Shown: positions 11,201-23,344, numbered from the stretch's first letter. The stretch: DNA of 64,000 nt from Mermis nigrescens (GCA_036768485.1 JAVLUZ010000143.1:6732263-6796262); one strand, 5' to 3'. Notes: generated by a model not told the origin, from the sequence alone. A program made the numbers and translations.

Positions 11201-11680
11201 CGATTTTGCGCCATTCCGGCAGAACTGCCATACAATTGCGCAAAAACGATACTTTGTGTCACTAAAAGACGCGGAAAAAAATAATAAACCAAATCCATAC
11301 AAAACTCACAGAGTTACGGTACTTCAAACATCATACTTCGACATTCACATTTTGAGCCACTTTAAGGAATTTCAGCAATTTATTAAAAGTTTCCAATTTC
11401 TACTAATTAATATTTTCCTGCCATTTTTAAGGTCGCAGATTAGAAAAAATTAAGTTATACTGCGCGTAAACCAAGATTAAAGAAAAATTTTTTGTAATTT
11501 TTTGCCCAAATTTTCATGAAATTTTTTAAATTTCACTATTTTTAGCATTGTTTACATCCAGTTAAAGATTTCTACTTAAATACGATTCAAACAGCATTTT
11601 TTGATTATCTTAAAAATCCAACTATTTGAAGATTCAAACAGTGGAATGCAGAATAACATGTACCCAACTTAGGTCGTCCT
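11201..11680. other. EXO70 intron, nothing recognised
   Basis: The short open frame at 11256-11453 does not resemble the EXO70 segment still missing between exons, nor any other known protein. Confidence 0.3.
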
Positions 11681-11681
11681 A

Positions 11682-11790
11682 AGCATCTATACATCGACCT
11701 GAGCATCTATACATCGACCTAAGCATCTATACGTTGACCTAAGCATCTATACCTCGACCTAAGCGGGAGCGACCTCGACCTAAGCAGCCG
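11682..11790. repeat. 20-bp tandem repeat
   Basis: About five units of GACCTAAGCATCTATACATC with small changes (GAGCATC, ACGTTG, ACCTCG), ending in two degenerate units. Confidence 0.85.
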
Positions 11791-12266
11791 AAAACACCTT
11801 CTCAGATAAACTGAGCCTAAGCCTAAGCATCATTTAAGCAGAAACTTGAATTTTCACATATCTAGACAAAATTGTTTTTTTTTCAAATATGAAAATTTTC
11901 AAACAAAATTTTTTTCCGTGCAATTAAAGTTATTTTTTCGTAATCAGCGACCTTGAAAATGTCAGATAAATATGTTTTCAGCCCAAATTCGGAACATTTT
12001 TTGTAAACTGTCAAATACCTCACTTTAATGTAGCTATATCCTGAGTAACTCTATCTTCACCAATATTTGTCCGTTTTCCATAAAATTTTTTTCCGCACCT
12101 TCTTTTTGCATGTCCTCCTCATTTCAATCAATATCGTTCCTTTCCTCGGACATCTGCAAGTTTTCCGTTCACACCATAAAGTAAAGTTTAGCCCTTTTTT
12201 GTGTGCCTTGAAAAATGCGATAGCTGTACGATTTTAGCGTAAAAACAATGGTTTTTCATACTCTAC

Positions 12267-12512
12267 CACACGTGGGCGTGGGTGGGGAAATGCAACCCCA
12301 GAAGGTCGAATTCTCCCTCCCTCAGAAACCGAAGTGCTCACTTAGAATTCAATAAGTTTGTTTTGTTTTTTATGCGAGTTTTTCATGCCAATGGATAGTG
12401 CTTGATGAGAAATGTTGGAAAATGGTGTTTTTTCGTCATACATTTTTAGGACCATTTTTTGACCTTTAAAAAACCTTGCCCACCCCCAGAATTTTGGTGC
12501 TGCCTACCTATA
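12267..12512 (+). mobile_element. F1 MITE
   Basis: Tips CACACGTGGGCGTGGG and GCTGCCTACCTATA. Flanks TACTCTAC and CACTCTAC match at 7 of 8 positions. Confidence 0.82.
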
Positions 12513-12594
12513 CACTCTACCATCAAGGCATAACACAAAGTGCTCTTGCTTAGCCGCTCCTTTGGCCAAATCGTAAAGAGAAAAAGCCAAATTT

Positions 12595-13190
12595 TCGTGG
12601 TTATGTCACGAAAATTCCTGTATTTCCTACATTAGCTTTTGAAATTTTAGAAGTTTTTCTGACAGAAGTTCCCGTATTAACGGCATTAGCTTTCCAAAAT
12701 TTTAGAACTTTTCTTACAGTAAATTATGTATTTCTAGTATAAGTTTTCGAAATTTCGGAAGTTCCCTTGTTTTCTTACAAAAATGTCGTATTTCTGGTTC
12801 AGGATACCGAAATTTTGGAGGTTTTCGTACGAAAATATTCTTATGTCCGGCAATAGCTCCAAAGTTTCAGAAGTTTTTACAAGATCTCTTGTATTTCTGG
12901 CGTTAGCTTCTGAAATTTCAGAGGTTTTCTTCCTAAATTCCCGTATCTCCGGCATAAGCTTTCGATATTTCGGATGTTTTCTTACAATAATTCCATATTT
13001 TTAGTATGAGATCCCAAAATTTTGTAGGTTTCTTGCGGAAATTCCCGTATTTCCGGCATCAGCTTCCAAACTTGAAGAGTTTTTCACAGAAGTTTCCTTA
13101 TACCCAGCTTTAATTCTCTTATTTCCTGCACAGGCTTTCGAAATTTCGTTACTTTTCTTCAAAAAAATTCCCGTATTTTTGGCATTACCT
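12595..13190. repeat. Degenerate 53-55 bp minisatellite
   Basis: About ten diverged units built on AAATTCCCGTATTTCCGGCA, TTAGCTTTCGAAATTTC and GAAGTTTTCTTACAG. Units differ from one another by 20-30 percent by eye, so this is an older array than the one at 5521-6650. Open frames on either strand here only reflect the repeat. Confidence 0.8.
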
Positions 13191-13504
13191 TATCATATCA
13201 AAAAGGTTTGACCTTGGGGAGCGACCTCCTACTATAAGCTTGCTCGATTTTTTGTATTCATATATTTTCATAAAATATCTCATATTTATACATTTTTCGC
13301 ATAACCTCATACATTTTTGTTACATATCCATTTTTCTATAAAGAGAATTCAAATAATTGTCCGTTTACATGCATTTATTCTTTTATTTTGTGTATTTTTC
13401 ATTATGTCATTTTTATTCTATTTATTTATTTATATAATTTATTATATAGTATTATTTTACTGTTATTTATTTGTTTTATTATTATTTTATTATGTATTTT
13501 TTAG

Positions 13505-13643
13505 TTGGAACAGACTATTGGTTATTTTGCTCGAGTATCAGCAAAAGGTTGGCGTTCAGGAAGGGGGGCCAATCGTATCGTTGCAACAACAGGGGGCTAA
13601 GCTGAAGGACAAAGAAAGGGAAGGTCTGAAGAGCGCATTTGCG
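13505..13643 (+). CDS. exoc7: EXO70 internal exon (KLKDKER motif)
   Basis: Acceptor TTTTTTAG ends at 13504; donor GTAGGA starts at 13644. The exon begins with the last base of a codon and then reads WNRLLVILLEYQQK ... GAKLKDKEREGLKSAFA. It ends in phase 0. Metazoan EXO70 proteins have a conserved Gly-x-Lys-Leu-(Arg/Lys)-Asp-Lys-Glu-Arg motif followed by a Lys-Phe helix, exactly at this point before the FN(D/K) helix. The frame joins that of the exon at 23114 without correction, so the intervening 9.47-kb stretch is one intron even though it carries two LINEs. Confidence 0.88.
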
Positions 13644-14104
13644 GTAGGACTTAGCCCTTTCTTTAAATTGGCGGCTCAAAACTGACTGAATTTGGGGAGT
13701 GGGCCATTTGGGCAGGACGGCTAAACGACTACCTTGTATTTTTTGGCCAAGGACGCCTGAATAAGAAAGGCACAAAAGCGCAATTTAAATTCGGAATTTT
13801 TTCTAATTTGAATTTTAATTGATCTTCGATTTGAATTCAAATTATTCGAATTTTAGTAAAATTCTTAATTTTTTTGAGCTCGACTTTGAATTATTTTCAT
13901 TTCGAATCAATGTCCGAATTAAATTTTAATTTTGGAATTGAATATAAGAAAAAGCGACGCATAGGCTTAACACTAGCAAAACTCGTTTTGCGCATCAGCA
14001 GGCTTGAGATTTAGAAAATTTCCCACTTTTCACCCCTCCGGTATAAGATTGCGTTTTCTTAACCTTTTGGGTGCAGTGTTTTATTATTTTGTATTGCACG
14101 ATTA
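13644..14104. other. EXO70 intron, start of the 9.5-kb intron
   Basis: AT-rich sequence after the donor GTAGGA, no repeat family recognised. Confidence 0.4.
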
Positions 14105-14293
14105 CAGTTGCGGATCTAGGATTTTCCTAAGGGGGGAGCGGTACCCCTAAGGGGGGGGGCGGAACCCTGACTTGGGCGGAAAAATTAGCCTTTTTAACGC
14201 GAAAATCGCTAAAAATCGCTCAAAAATGCTCAATTTTGCGCACTATTTTGGGCCGATGGGGGCCCCCCCACCCCCCCCCTAAATCCGCCCCTG
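14105..14293 (+). mobile_element. F2 hAT-like MITE
   Basis: CAGTTGCGGATCTAGG to AAATCCGCCCCTG, with flanks CACGATTA (14097-14104) and CACGATCA (14294-14301), 7 of 8 identical. Confidence 0.85.
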
Positions 14294-14407
14294 CACGATC
14301 ATATTTATTCGACTATTTTTATCACTTTTTGTTTTTCGACGTGAACCTCGAAACGATTTATATACTGTACTTAATTGAAGTACTTGACGCTGAAAAAAGG
14401 TGATGAT

Positions 14408-14618
14408 CATAGGTGGGCGACACCAAAATTCTGGGGGTGCAAGATTTTCCAAAGTTTCTGGTCGAGTATTATCCATTGGCATCAAAAAAAATTGCGAAAA
14501 AAATATTGTCTAAAATTGAATTCTGGGTGAGGGGGTATTTTGGTTTTTGGAGGGGGGGGTATTTGGCCTTCTGGGGTGCATGCATACCCCCAAACTCCCC
14601 CATTCATGCCCACGTGTG
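14408..14618 (-). mobile_element. F1 MITE
   Basis: Reverse copy from CATAGGTGGGCGACACC to GCCCACGTGTG. Flanks GTGATGAT and GTGATGGC match at 6 of 8. Part of the central core is deleted. Confidence 0.75.
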
Positions 14619-14846
14619 GTGATGGCTACACAATTTTAGTTAAAATTTATATTTTTGCAATACCTACTCGAAGATCCACTATTCTATGAAATTCTGAACA
14701 GATATAAACTTTTGGTCAATTGTACGTTTGACGGATTCAATTTGTGTTTCTTCTCTCCTCTTGCAACACAATCAGCTCTTTTAACTGTCTTTGATCGATT
14801 TTCTTGCTTCTATCTTCTTACCTTTTTTCGAGCTGCGGATAACCAC

Positions 14847-15698
14847 CATATATGATCTTGAGCGTAGTTGGGGGGTCATCCCACAGAAATGTTTTCACCC
14901 CCCACTGTTTTTTTGTATTCGGCAAAGATTTTTCCCGATGTACAAAGACTTTTCAGGGTCGTCTTTGTACACGTACAAAGATTTTTGGGGAGACGAAAAT
15001 CGCAAAAAAGGTCTAAAATTCGCAAAATTTCCCGCGCTTCGCGCCGAAATGATTAATTGTGCGTTCTATATATCTTTATAATGGCATAAATTGCATTTCA
15101 AAAGGAAAAGTGTCGAATTTTTTCGGAGCTTCGCTCCGTTTTTAAGACAATTCTTAGTGATTTTTGCCCTTAGAGACCCAGAATTTAGCTAAATGCACTA
15201 CCAAAAGTCGAACAATTCTGTTTTTAACACACTAAAATCGCTACTGTACCATATTATAGTAGGTACTCAAAAATTTGTGTGTACAAAATGTACAAAGACT
15301 GTTGGGGACCATCTTTGTACATGTACAAACGGACCTTGTACAAAAAAAACACTACCCCCTCTAGAAATTTCTTCAGCTCCTTAGCCCAAATTCGCGATTT
15401 TTCGAACGTTTCCAAAAATGTGCTTGAAATTCGTAGAAAAGATGCTTTTTTAAGCGTTTTATATCTATTGGCCCAAAAAATGCGCTTTGCGTCATGAACT
15501 TTGTGTTTACTATGTTTTGTTCAATTTATTCGACTTTTTTGAAATTTTTCAAATTTTATATGCTCTAGAAAGATAGAGCATCGTCAGAAACGCCAAAAAA
15601 CCATGTTTCTGACGCATACCGACCATTTATTGGCCCAAAAGAGTCACGTTAAAATTTCACTCCCCCCTCAGATTTCCCTAGCTGAGCATATATATATG
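14847..15698 (+). mobile_element. F3 element, long form (852 bp)
   Basis: Starts CATATATGATCTTGAGCG and ends GCTGAGCATATATATATG; flanks ATAACCAC and ATTACTAC match at 6 of 8. It parallels the copy at 1246-2108 block by block: palindromic TTTGTAC...GTACAAAG motifs at 14938-14985 and 15285-15350, and hairpins at 15033 (CGCGCTTCGCGCC) and 15127 (GGAGCTTCGCTCC, with a compensating stem change). Small open frames inside are repeat-derived. Confidence 0.7.
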
Positions 15699-16102
15699 AT
15701 TACTACCTTATTCCGTTATAATTCGTTTCATGCAGTATTTTGTAATTTTTACGCCCGGGTCCTTTGAACATTTTCGAAGCCTTGCCCAATCTGTAAATTT
15801 CATCATTTTGATGTACAGACGAATCGTGTACAGCACTCAATGAACGAATCGTTTAAAAATTTACGTCAGTCGTTCTATTTTTAGCAATTTGTATCTAATT
15901 TTAGTATCACCCGTAAGATAAATGGACAGCATATAAATTCTGAGGGTCCCGAAATGTTGAAGGTCGAAAGTTGTCGACGTTGATGGCACGGCCAAAAAGC
16001 ACAATTTTCCGACATTTTTGATCGAGTTCTATTCGTTGACATATAAAAGAAAAATTGCGTTTTTTGAAAATTTTATTCTGAAGTTCTTTTGGATTATGTG
16101 GG
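15699..16102. repeat. Intron with eroded F1-like fragment
   Basis: 15930-16090 loosely follows reverse F1 (GGCACGGCCAAAAAGCAC, then CGAGTTCTATTCGTTGACAT). The rest is unclassified. Confidence 0.35.
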
Positions 16103-16261
16103 CAGGCACGTAGCTGGCCGTCCTATTTTGGGGGGACCAACACCAATTTCGGGGGCTAAGCCCAAAATGGCCAAAAATAGCAGAAAATAAAGTCCTATTT
16201 TTCTGATTTTTTCTGAATTTTGGGGGTCTGAACCCCCCATTCCCCCAGAGATACTTGCCTG
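16103..16261 (-). mobile_element. F5 element
   Basis: Tips CAGGCACGTAGCTGGCC and GATACTTGCCTG are inverted repeats. The interior matches F5 at 61802 and 55014. Its right edge abuts LINE coding sequence directly and no flanking duplication is seen. Confidence 0.6.
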
Positions 16262-18850
16262 AAACCTTATGAAAATCTACAACAGACATTGGATTCATTT
16301 CAAGATGGAAATAATTTAATTATTCTTTGTGGGGACCTGAATGCGCAAACCGGCGTAAATCGTCTTGGATGGGAGAAAACTCTTGGCCCCTTTGATGCTG
16401 GCAGCCTCAATGACAACGGTCTGCGCCTACTATCATTTGCAAACTTCAATAGAATGGTAGTGTGCAACACGTGGTTTCAACACCCTATCAATCACAGGCA
16501 CACCTGGTTTTCGAATAACAGAAGAGATAAAAGTATGCTTGACTACTTCCTGGTGCATAAGCGGTTCCACAGTGCTATTCATGATGTTCGGGCAATGCGC
16601 TGGAGCTTCGATCGGATCAGATCACCACCTGGTCAGGGCCAAATTCCGATTGCATCTGAAGGCGCACAACAATATTCGCCCCACAGCTACCCTCGATTAC
16701 TCGCACTTATCCGACCCCAACAGTCAGGCCAAATTTCAACTTCTTTACAAAATAAATTTTCCCCACTGTTAGCCAACAATGTTGATGAAAACTGGAACTC
16801 AACAAAAAACGCCATTATCTACTCACTTAATGAAATTTGTCCCAAAAAACGACGAAAAATAAAACCTTGGATCTCAGATGATACCCTAAAACTAGTTGAA
16901 GAACGCGCAAAAATCAAGAATATTAATCACAAGCTGTACCTTTTCCTCAATAGACAAATTAAACGGCAGCTTAAGACGGATAAGGACGCTTAGTGGAATG
17001 TGAAAGCCCAAGAAATGGAAATAGCCAGCAAGAACCATGATTCGCGCTTACTTTACAGCATCCTGCGAAGTTGTAATGGAAAGTTTAAAGCAACGAGTTC
17101 AAACCTCAAAGATCACCATGGCAACCCCATCAAATCACTAACGGGTAAACTAGATAGATGGAAAGAACATTTTAGCCAATTGCTTAACCGCCCACACCCC
17201 ACAAGCCTAGACAAAAGGCTGATGGAGAACGTGGATCTGAAATTTTCAAGCACAATTAATGATCATCCTCCAACTGAAGAGGAAATCAGAATATCAATAA
17301 AAAGACTCAAGAACCGGAAGGCACCAGGTGTGGACAACATCCCTGCTGAAGCTTTAAAAGCTGGAGGAGAGGCAATAGTCAAACAACTAAAAGCGTATAC
17401 TCGACCATCTGGAACAAAGGCACAGTGCCTCAAGACTTTAAGGATTCAATTATCGTACCAATTCACAAAAAGGGAGACCCAGCTACCTGCAAAAACTATA
17501 GAGGAATAAGCCTGTTAGCAACATCTGGAAAACTTCTGACCTCTATAATCCGATCCAGACTACTCAGTGTTAGAGAAACTAACTGCAGGGAAGAGCAGGC
17601 TGGTTTCAGGCCTGGAAGAGGTTGCACCGACCAAATATTCACACTTAGGCAACTAACCGAATCGCGCCTACGCTGTAAAAAGGACACATTCTTGGTATTT
17701 GTGGATTTTGCATGCGCATTCGATAGCATAGACCATTCGTCCTTATGGTGCGCCCTCAAAAATGAATCAATCCCGCATGCCACACTTAGTATTCTCAAGG
17801 CCTTCTACGACGGTGGAATGAGCAGGGCAAAATATTTGGGAAATGTGTCCTCACCATTCTCAATTACCACTGGCGTTAAACAGGGATGCATTATTTCGCC
17901 TATGTTGTTCAACGTGACTATGGACTGGATTCTCAGAAAAACTTTCGACGACATGCCAGGTGTACAAGTCGGAGCTAATTTGTCTCTCACTGATTTAGTA
18001 TACGCCGACGACATTGTATTTTTTGCCGAAACAGCTCAAGCCGCACAAAATACCTTGAATGCACTACAAGTGAATGCCAACAAACTCGGCCTGACAATAA
18101 ACAGCGAAAAAACTAAATTTATTCTCACGGGCACACAACCGGCCATATTAGAACTTGATGGCAAACCAATCGAACGGGTGGATGCATTTAAATATTTGGT
18201 ATTGGTTATCGATAGTGGACGAATTGTAGCAACTAGCGACATCAAAAACCGCATTGGGAATGCCATGTCAGCATTCACTTCACTAAAGAAGTGTTTGTGG
18301 AACCAAAAAGACGTTACCATCACAACAAAAATGAGAATTTTTAATGCTTCCATCAGGACAATTTTGATGTACGGCTCTGAGTCGTGGACTCTGCTTAAAA
18401 GCGATATGCACATATTAGAATGTTTCCAACTTCGATGTCTTCGCAGCATTTTGCACATAAATCTACGAGACCGATGGGAGAATGAAACTGTGCTGCAAGT
18501 ATGTAAAAACCAAACCAGTATCGAACTCTACTTAAAGCGACAGCGGCTCAGGTGGTTTGGACATGTCTGCCGCATGAGCAACACCCGACTACCCTATCAG
18601 TTAATTAACTCCAAGTGGCCCACGGGGTGGAAAATCTCTCGAGACGCCCCTAAGAAAACATGGTTGACACAAGTGGCACAAGATGTTCAGCCGCTCCACT
18701 TCTCAATCATTGATGCCCAACAAGCAGCCTTGAACCGCGATCAATGGCGTGCTGTAATCCGTGATACACTGCCTTTGGCCGCCACAGCTCAACGGTTGTT
18801 GCCCTACCAACGTCATTGAAGCTTATGGTGTTTAAGTCAAGTAAGTAAGT
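16262..18850 (+). pseudogene. RTE-like LINE, endonuclease plus reverse transcriptase (5'-truncated)
   Basis: Encodes the end of an APE-type endonuclease (GDLNAQTG at about 16335, then LDYFLVHKRF and SDHHLV), a linker, and a reverse transcriptase with GVDNIPAEAL, GFRPGRGCTDQIF, GVKQGCIISPMLFN and the catalytic VYADDIVFF (about 17998-18024). The C-terminal part has the RLRWFGHVCRM motif typical of RTE-related LINEs. Frameshifts occur near 16600, 16760 and 17400, and an in-frame TAG at 16991-16993. The longest uninterrupted part is 17425-18819. The element ends with a short AAGT repeat (about 18836-18854), the usual tail of this LINE type. It lacks a 5' end and is inactive. It sits in sense orientation in the EXO70 intron. 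Confidence 0.88.
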
Positions 18851-18957
18851 AAGTCTGTATCTGGGGTGCTGTGCGTTGTGTGAAACAGATGTGCACACCA
18901 TGGCCTGTTCGGGTGGTAAGATATTATCTGTACAGGGTGTTGCATAATGATTGGCAC

Positions 18958-19214
18958 CACACATAGGCATGGGGTTATGCACCCCCCCCGGAGGCCAAAT
19001 ACTTCCCCACCCCAGAAACCGAAAAACCCCTCCCCCAGAATTCAATTTTTGAAGTGTTTGTTTTTTTTCGCAATTTTCTGATGCCAATGGATAGTGCTCG
19101 ATGAGAAACGTTGGAAAATGGTGTTTTTTCGCCATACCACAATTTTTTGACTTTTGAAAAATTTTGCGAACCCCTCCTCCCCCCAGAATTTTTATGCTGC
19201 CCAGCCCACCTATG
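18958..19214 (+). mobile_element. F1 MITE nested in the TIR of another transposon
   Basis: Perfect 8-bp duplications ATTGGCAC at 18950-18957 and 19215-19222. Tips CACACATAGGCATGGGG and CAGCCCACCTATG. The target site lies in the terminal inverted repeat of the 18933-22659 element, whose other end preserves the uninterrupted sequence. Confidence 0.9.
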
Positions 19215-19344
19215 ATTGGCACACCCCTGCAGCCATATGAATCGAGGCTGCAACAGATTATAATACACCGCTTTGTAGAGAATTTAATTTTAATTAGTGA
19301 GCTGTTTTCTAAATTACAATATTGATCCAAGATTGTTTAGTGGG

Positions 19345-21815
19345 CACTCATAACACTTACACCTCATAACGTACAAGAGCGGAGCCTACGAAAGTCAGAT
19401 CGATTATATACTAACTGGGTACAAAATGAAATCCAGATGCAAAAATGTCAAGGCAATACCCGGTGAAGAATGCATACCGCAACACCGTGTTCTAATCGCT
19501 GACTTTTTGTTGCCAAATTGTGCCATAAAGACCGTTAAAAAAGAATGTAGCCCGAAAATCAAGTCGTGGAAGCTGGCTGTCAGCAGCACTCAGGAAAAAT
19601 TTGAAAGATTAATAGCTGAATGACTGGAACCAAATGGGTGCAGGTCGCATTTTTGCGACACACTACTCAACACAGCACAAGAAGTCTGTGGAACATCAAA
19701 AGGAAGTCATCAAAAACGTTTTAGAGAAACATGGTGGTTCAGTGAAAAATTCAGAACAGCTATCACTACAAAGATGCTTACCGGAGATGGCAAAAAAGCC
19801 AATGTGCTGTTGATAAAGAAGTGTACAAAATGGCTAAAACTGAAGCCAAACGTACGGTAGCTGTTGCTAAGAGTGAAGCACTTGAAGAAGTCTGGAGCAG
19901 CGGCAGTAATCAAGAAAAACTAAGAAAACTATATCGGCTAGCTAAGAACAGAAGGATTGGAAAACAAGATGTTACTGGTGCTATATGTGTAAAAGACGAT
20001 AATGGACGATTATTAGTATCTACAGAACAGATATGTGATAGATGGAGGGAATACTACCAAAAACTGTTGAATGAAAGCAATGGAAAAGTTGAAGTAGACG
20101 ATTGTACAATGGTAGAAGGCCCAGTTGAAGAAATAACGGAAAACGAAGTGAAAGAAGCCATGAAATCTTTCAAAAAACGGAAGTCACCTGGGCCAACAGG
20201 TCTATCAGTAGATGTCACAAAGGCAGCTGGACGACCTGCATTGCTTTCCCTACTTCGTATCTTCCAACAATTGTGGAAAACTGAAGAAATGCCAGACGAT
20301 TTCACTAAAAGCATGACAATACCATTGTATAAAGGAAAAGGCGACCCTCTGAACTGTACATCCTATCGAGGAATCCGCCTACTTGAGCACGGCATTAAAA
20401 TTTTCGAAAAAATTTTGGAATTAAGGCTGCGAAATCTTATACAAATTAGTGGAATACAATATGGATTTATGCGCCATAGGTCAACAACTGATCCAATTTT
20501 TATATTAAGACAATTACAAGAGAAGTATGTTGAGAAACACCAACTGCTGCATCACCTGTTCGTAGATCTCGAAAAAGCCTTCGACAGAATATCAAGAGAA
20601 ACTATCATATGGGCTTTGAGAAGACAGCTAATCCCAGAAAAGCTAGCAAGACTGATAATGACAACATATCAGTCATCAAAAACAGTTGTCAAGTCAAAGG
20701 CTGGCCATAGTAAAGAGATCGACATAACCATAGGCGTATCACCCAGTGCTCGGTCCTTAGTCCCTTACTATTCATAACAGTAATGGAAGAAGCAACCAAG
20801 CAAATATACACTGAAACACCCATGGAACTACTATACGCTGATGACCTTGTGCTCACGGCTAAAAATCAAGATGAGATAAAAGAGCGTTTCAAAATATGGA
20901 TTGCAAGTCTAATGAAAAAAGGCATGATCGTCAATCCAAGCAAAACCAAGTATATGGTCTCTGGTGAGAAGGGACCAACTTTGAAGTCTGGAAGATTCCC
21001 ATGTGCTGTTTGCTCAAAAGGTGTTGGAAATAATTCCGTCCTTTGTACCATGTGCAAGCGATGGTGCCACAAAAAATGCTCAGGAATACGTCAAAGTTTG
21101 AACGCAGTAAAAGACAACTTCAAATGTACAGCATGCACAACTGACGTAGTTTCAGAAATTGTAGAGCCTAACATGCTACAAATCGATGAAATGGGGATAG
21201 AAAAGGTCAATACTTTCACATACCTAGGCAACACAGTACAAGCCAATGGTGGTGCTGAAGCGAGCATTAGATGTAGAATCCAGGCCACATGGAATAAATG
21301 GAGAGTCGTAGCTGGTCTACTGATGCAAAAGAGTATACCATTACCAACCCGCAGTCAACTGTACCAGCGCTGTGTTCGCCCAGTCCTGCTGTATGGATCA
21401 GAAACATGGGCAATGACAAATAGCATAGAAAACGCTTTAAACAGAACTGAAATGAAATTGCTTCGTTGGATGCTTGGTTTGCGCCTGGCCGACAAAATTA
21501 GCAACAAAGAAATTCTTAGAAGACTTACAATGGACAATATCCAGAATACACTGCGGACTTGTAGATTGCGCTGGCTAGGACATGTCGAAAGAAGCCAGGA
21601 CAGTAATGTCATATCAGCCAAAAACCTGGTGGCGTCTGAAAAACTGCCAAGAGGCCGGCCGAAGACAACGTGGATGAAGACAATTAAAAAGGACTTGGCT
21701 GCCAAAAATCTACGTATGGAAGACACTCATGATCGGGTGAAATGGTGACATAGCATCAAACGTCCATCCCCAATTGGGAAAAACGACTTAAAACGGGATG
21801 AGTGAGTGAGTGAGT
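19345..21815 (+). pseudogene. LINE reverse transcriptase with a C-terminal PHD-like zinc finger (truncated)
   Basis: Starts inside the endonuclease (SGAYESQIDYIL at about 19375, then IPGEECIPQHRVLIADF). The reverse transcriptase spans 19821-20777 (KSPGPTGLSVDVTKAAG, YRGIRLLEHGIKIFEKIL, DLEKAFDRI) and continues after a frameshift near 20740 with LLYADDLVLTAKNQDEI (about 20830). Unusually, a cysteine/histidine cluster follows, CAVCSKG ... CTMCKRWCHKKCSG ... CTAC (about 21000-21135), resembling a PHD finger. The C-terminus has CRLRWLGHVERS. The tail is a GAGT repeat (21798-21817). Similar fingers are known in RTE-type LINEs of some invertebrates. Frameshifted and inactive. Confidence 0.85.
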
Positions 21816-21817
21816 GA

Positions 21818-22125
21818 TTGTTTCGTGGGCCAAAAAAAGAAGTACCCAAAAAATACAAAAAAACTGATAAATTTTGACCAATAAGTAATCTGTTTAGCCA
21901 TACTCGCGTCGCGGACTTGTCGAAAATGTTCTGGAATATAGCAAAAAAGATGTTAAAACACTTCAGTGTCAAATTCTTATTCGTTCAATACCATCCCCGA
22001 ATTTTTTCTCAGTGTTCTCTTGGAACACCGTCCGGGACCTTCCTCCAAATACATCAAATGCTCTACCCGATCTTCAACGATTTCGCCTGGAATTCCGATA
22101 GGATTCAACTTCTGGGCTATGCCAC
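21818..22125. other. Remaining interior of the TA-flanked transposon
   Basis: No transposase motif is recognisable. The open frame 21917-22267 does not resemble a known family. Confidence 0.3.
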
Positions 22126-22367
22126 CCTATGCGGGTGGCACCAAAAATCTGGGGGGGCAAGATTTTTTCAAAAGTCAAAAAATGGCCTAAAATGGTGGAA
22201 TGGCAAAAAACACTATTTTTCAACGTCTCTCATCGAGCAATATCCATTGGCATCAAAAAAAAAATGAAAAATATTTCAAAGATTGAATTCTGGGGGGTGG
22301 TATTTTTAGTTTCTAGGGGGTGTATGCATACCCCCTAACCCCCTCCTGCTCCCCACGCACAGGTATG
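22126..22367 (-). mobile_element. F1 MITE
   Basis: Reverse copy from CCTATGCGGGTGGCACC to CACGCACAGGTATG with perfect 8-bp duplications TATGCCAC at 22118-22125 and 22368-22375. Confidence 0.88.
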
Positions 22368-22661
22368 TATGCCACTTGTCTTAATTTCATTTGATAAAAT
22401 GCAGTGGCTTGAATTCGATCATTAAGAGGAGCAGTTTTCGAATTAAAACTTATTTTCAAGTTGAAATTTGAAATGTTGGCAAAATTTTCTGAAGAGTTTT
22501 ATTTTAGCTTGTTTACAAACAGTAAGTTTTAACTGTAAATTGCTTAATGTGTACTGACTGATTCAGCATTGAATTCTCTACAAGACAGCATATTGAAATT
22601 TGTTGTAGCATCTACTCTTATAACTGCGGATGTAACGCCAATCATTATGCAACACGCTGTA

Positions 22662-23113
22662 GTTTGTGACTCAAAAATTAAATTAAATCTATAAAAAATA
22701 AACTCAAAAACTGGCATAAATGTAAAATAGTGTGGAAACTATGTTAAATTAACACTATTTTTTCATTTCAAGTATTTTTGAAGGAAATTTTTGTTTTTTT
22801 TGTCCATTGTTCTCCATTTCGCCCGATTTTTTCTGGGAGAAATTTCTTTTTTTGCATTTAGGGGTTTATCTTCAACCCCCCCCCCCAGTGCATATAAATA
22901 TGGTATCAAATATTCAATTGCGACTTATTTAACGTTAAAAATATTTATTATATATTTTTAATTATGTTTAATATAATTTTTTATATATTTTGTTACATAT
23001 TTAGCGCTAAGTCTTATCTTTATTTACTATTCAGTTTTTCAAGCTATTTTTTTATTTACCTGCCAAATACATAGCTGTTTCGGGGCTATTTTACTAAATT
23101 AATTTTGGTTTAG
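22662..23113. other. End of the 9.5-kb EXO70 intron
   Basis: AT-rich, with a poly-C run at about 22877 resembling an eroded MITE end. It closes with the acceptor TTTTGGTTTAG at 23103-23113. Confidence 0.5.
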
Positions 23114-23247
23114 GATTTCAATAAAGAATTTGAAGTCATGATATCGAATCAGATGTGTTACTCAGTACCAGACGCCGAATTAGCGGCTCAGTTGAGGAAG
23201 GAAATAAAGGAGCTCGTTTTGCCCAAATACGCTTGGTTCTATAACAA
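23114..23247 (+). CDS. exoc7: EXO70 internal exon (FN..YSVPD motif)
   Basis: 134 nt between acceptor TTTAG and donor GTCAGT. Read in phase 0 it gives DFNKEFEVMISNQ, then CYSVPDAELAAQLRKEIKEL and PKYAWFYNK. EXO70 proteins have an FN-(D/E) helix, then a (W/Y)(A/T/S)(I/V)PD turn, then a helix ending in a Tyr/Phe-rich segment at this position. It joins in frame to the exon ending at 13643. Its own 3' phase (two bases left over) does not match the terminal exon, which also starts with two bases. This suggests an unseen small exon or a different donor. Confidence 0.88.
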
Positions 23248-23344
23248 GTCAGTTGCTTCGAATTTTTTACATTTCTAATTTTACTTTTTTTTAAATTTTT
23301 TTATTCCTTGTAAAACTAGTTTTTTAAACTTTTCTATAAGTCCT

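Larger units (their letters stand above)
18933..22659. mobile_element. TA-flanked inverted-repeat DNA transposon, with nested insertions
   Basis: Left tip CAGGGTGTTGCATAATGATT (after TA at 18931-18932) and right tip AATCATTATGCAACACGCTG (before TA at 22660-22661) are inverted repeats. The pairing extends inward for about 100 bp, e.g. CTTTGTAGAGAATTTAATTT at about 19270 versus the complement near 22570. A TA duplication and such tips fit the mariner/Tc1 group. No transposase is left. The interior now holds two F1 copies and a LINE. Confidence 0.7.

Noticed and set aside
11682..11790. Regular 20-bp repeats as a CRISPR array
   Set aside because: Units are directly adjacent without unique spacers, and the DNA is clearly eukaryotic.
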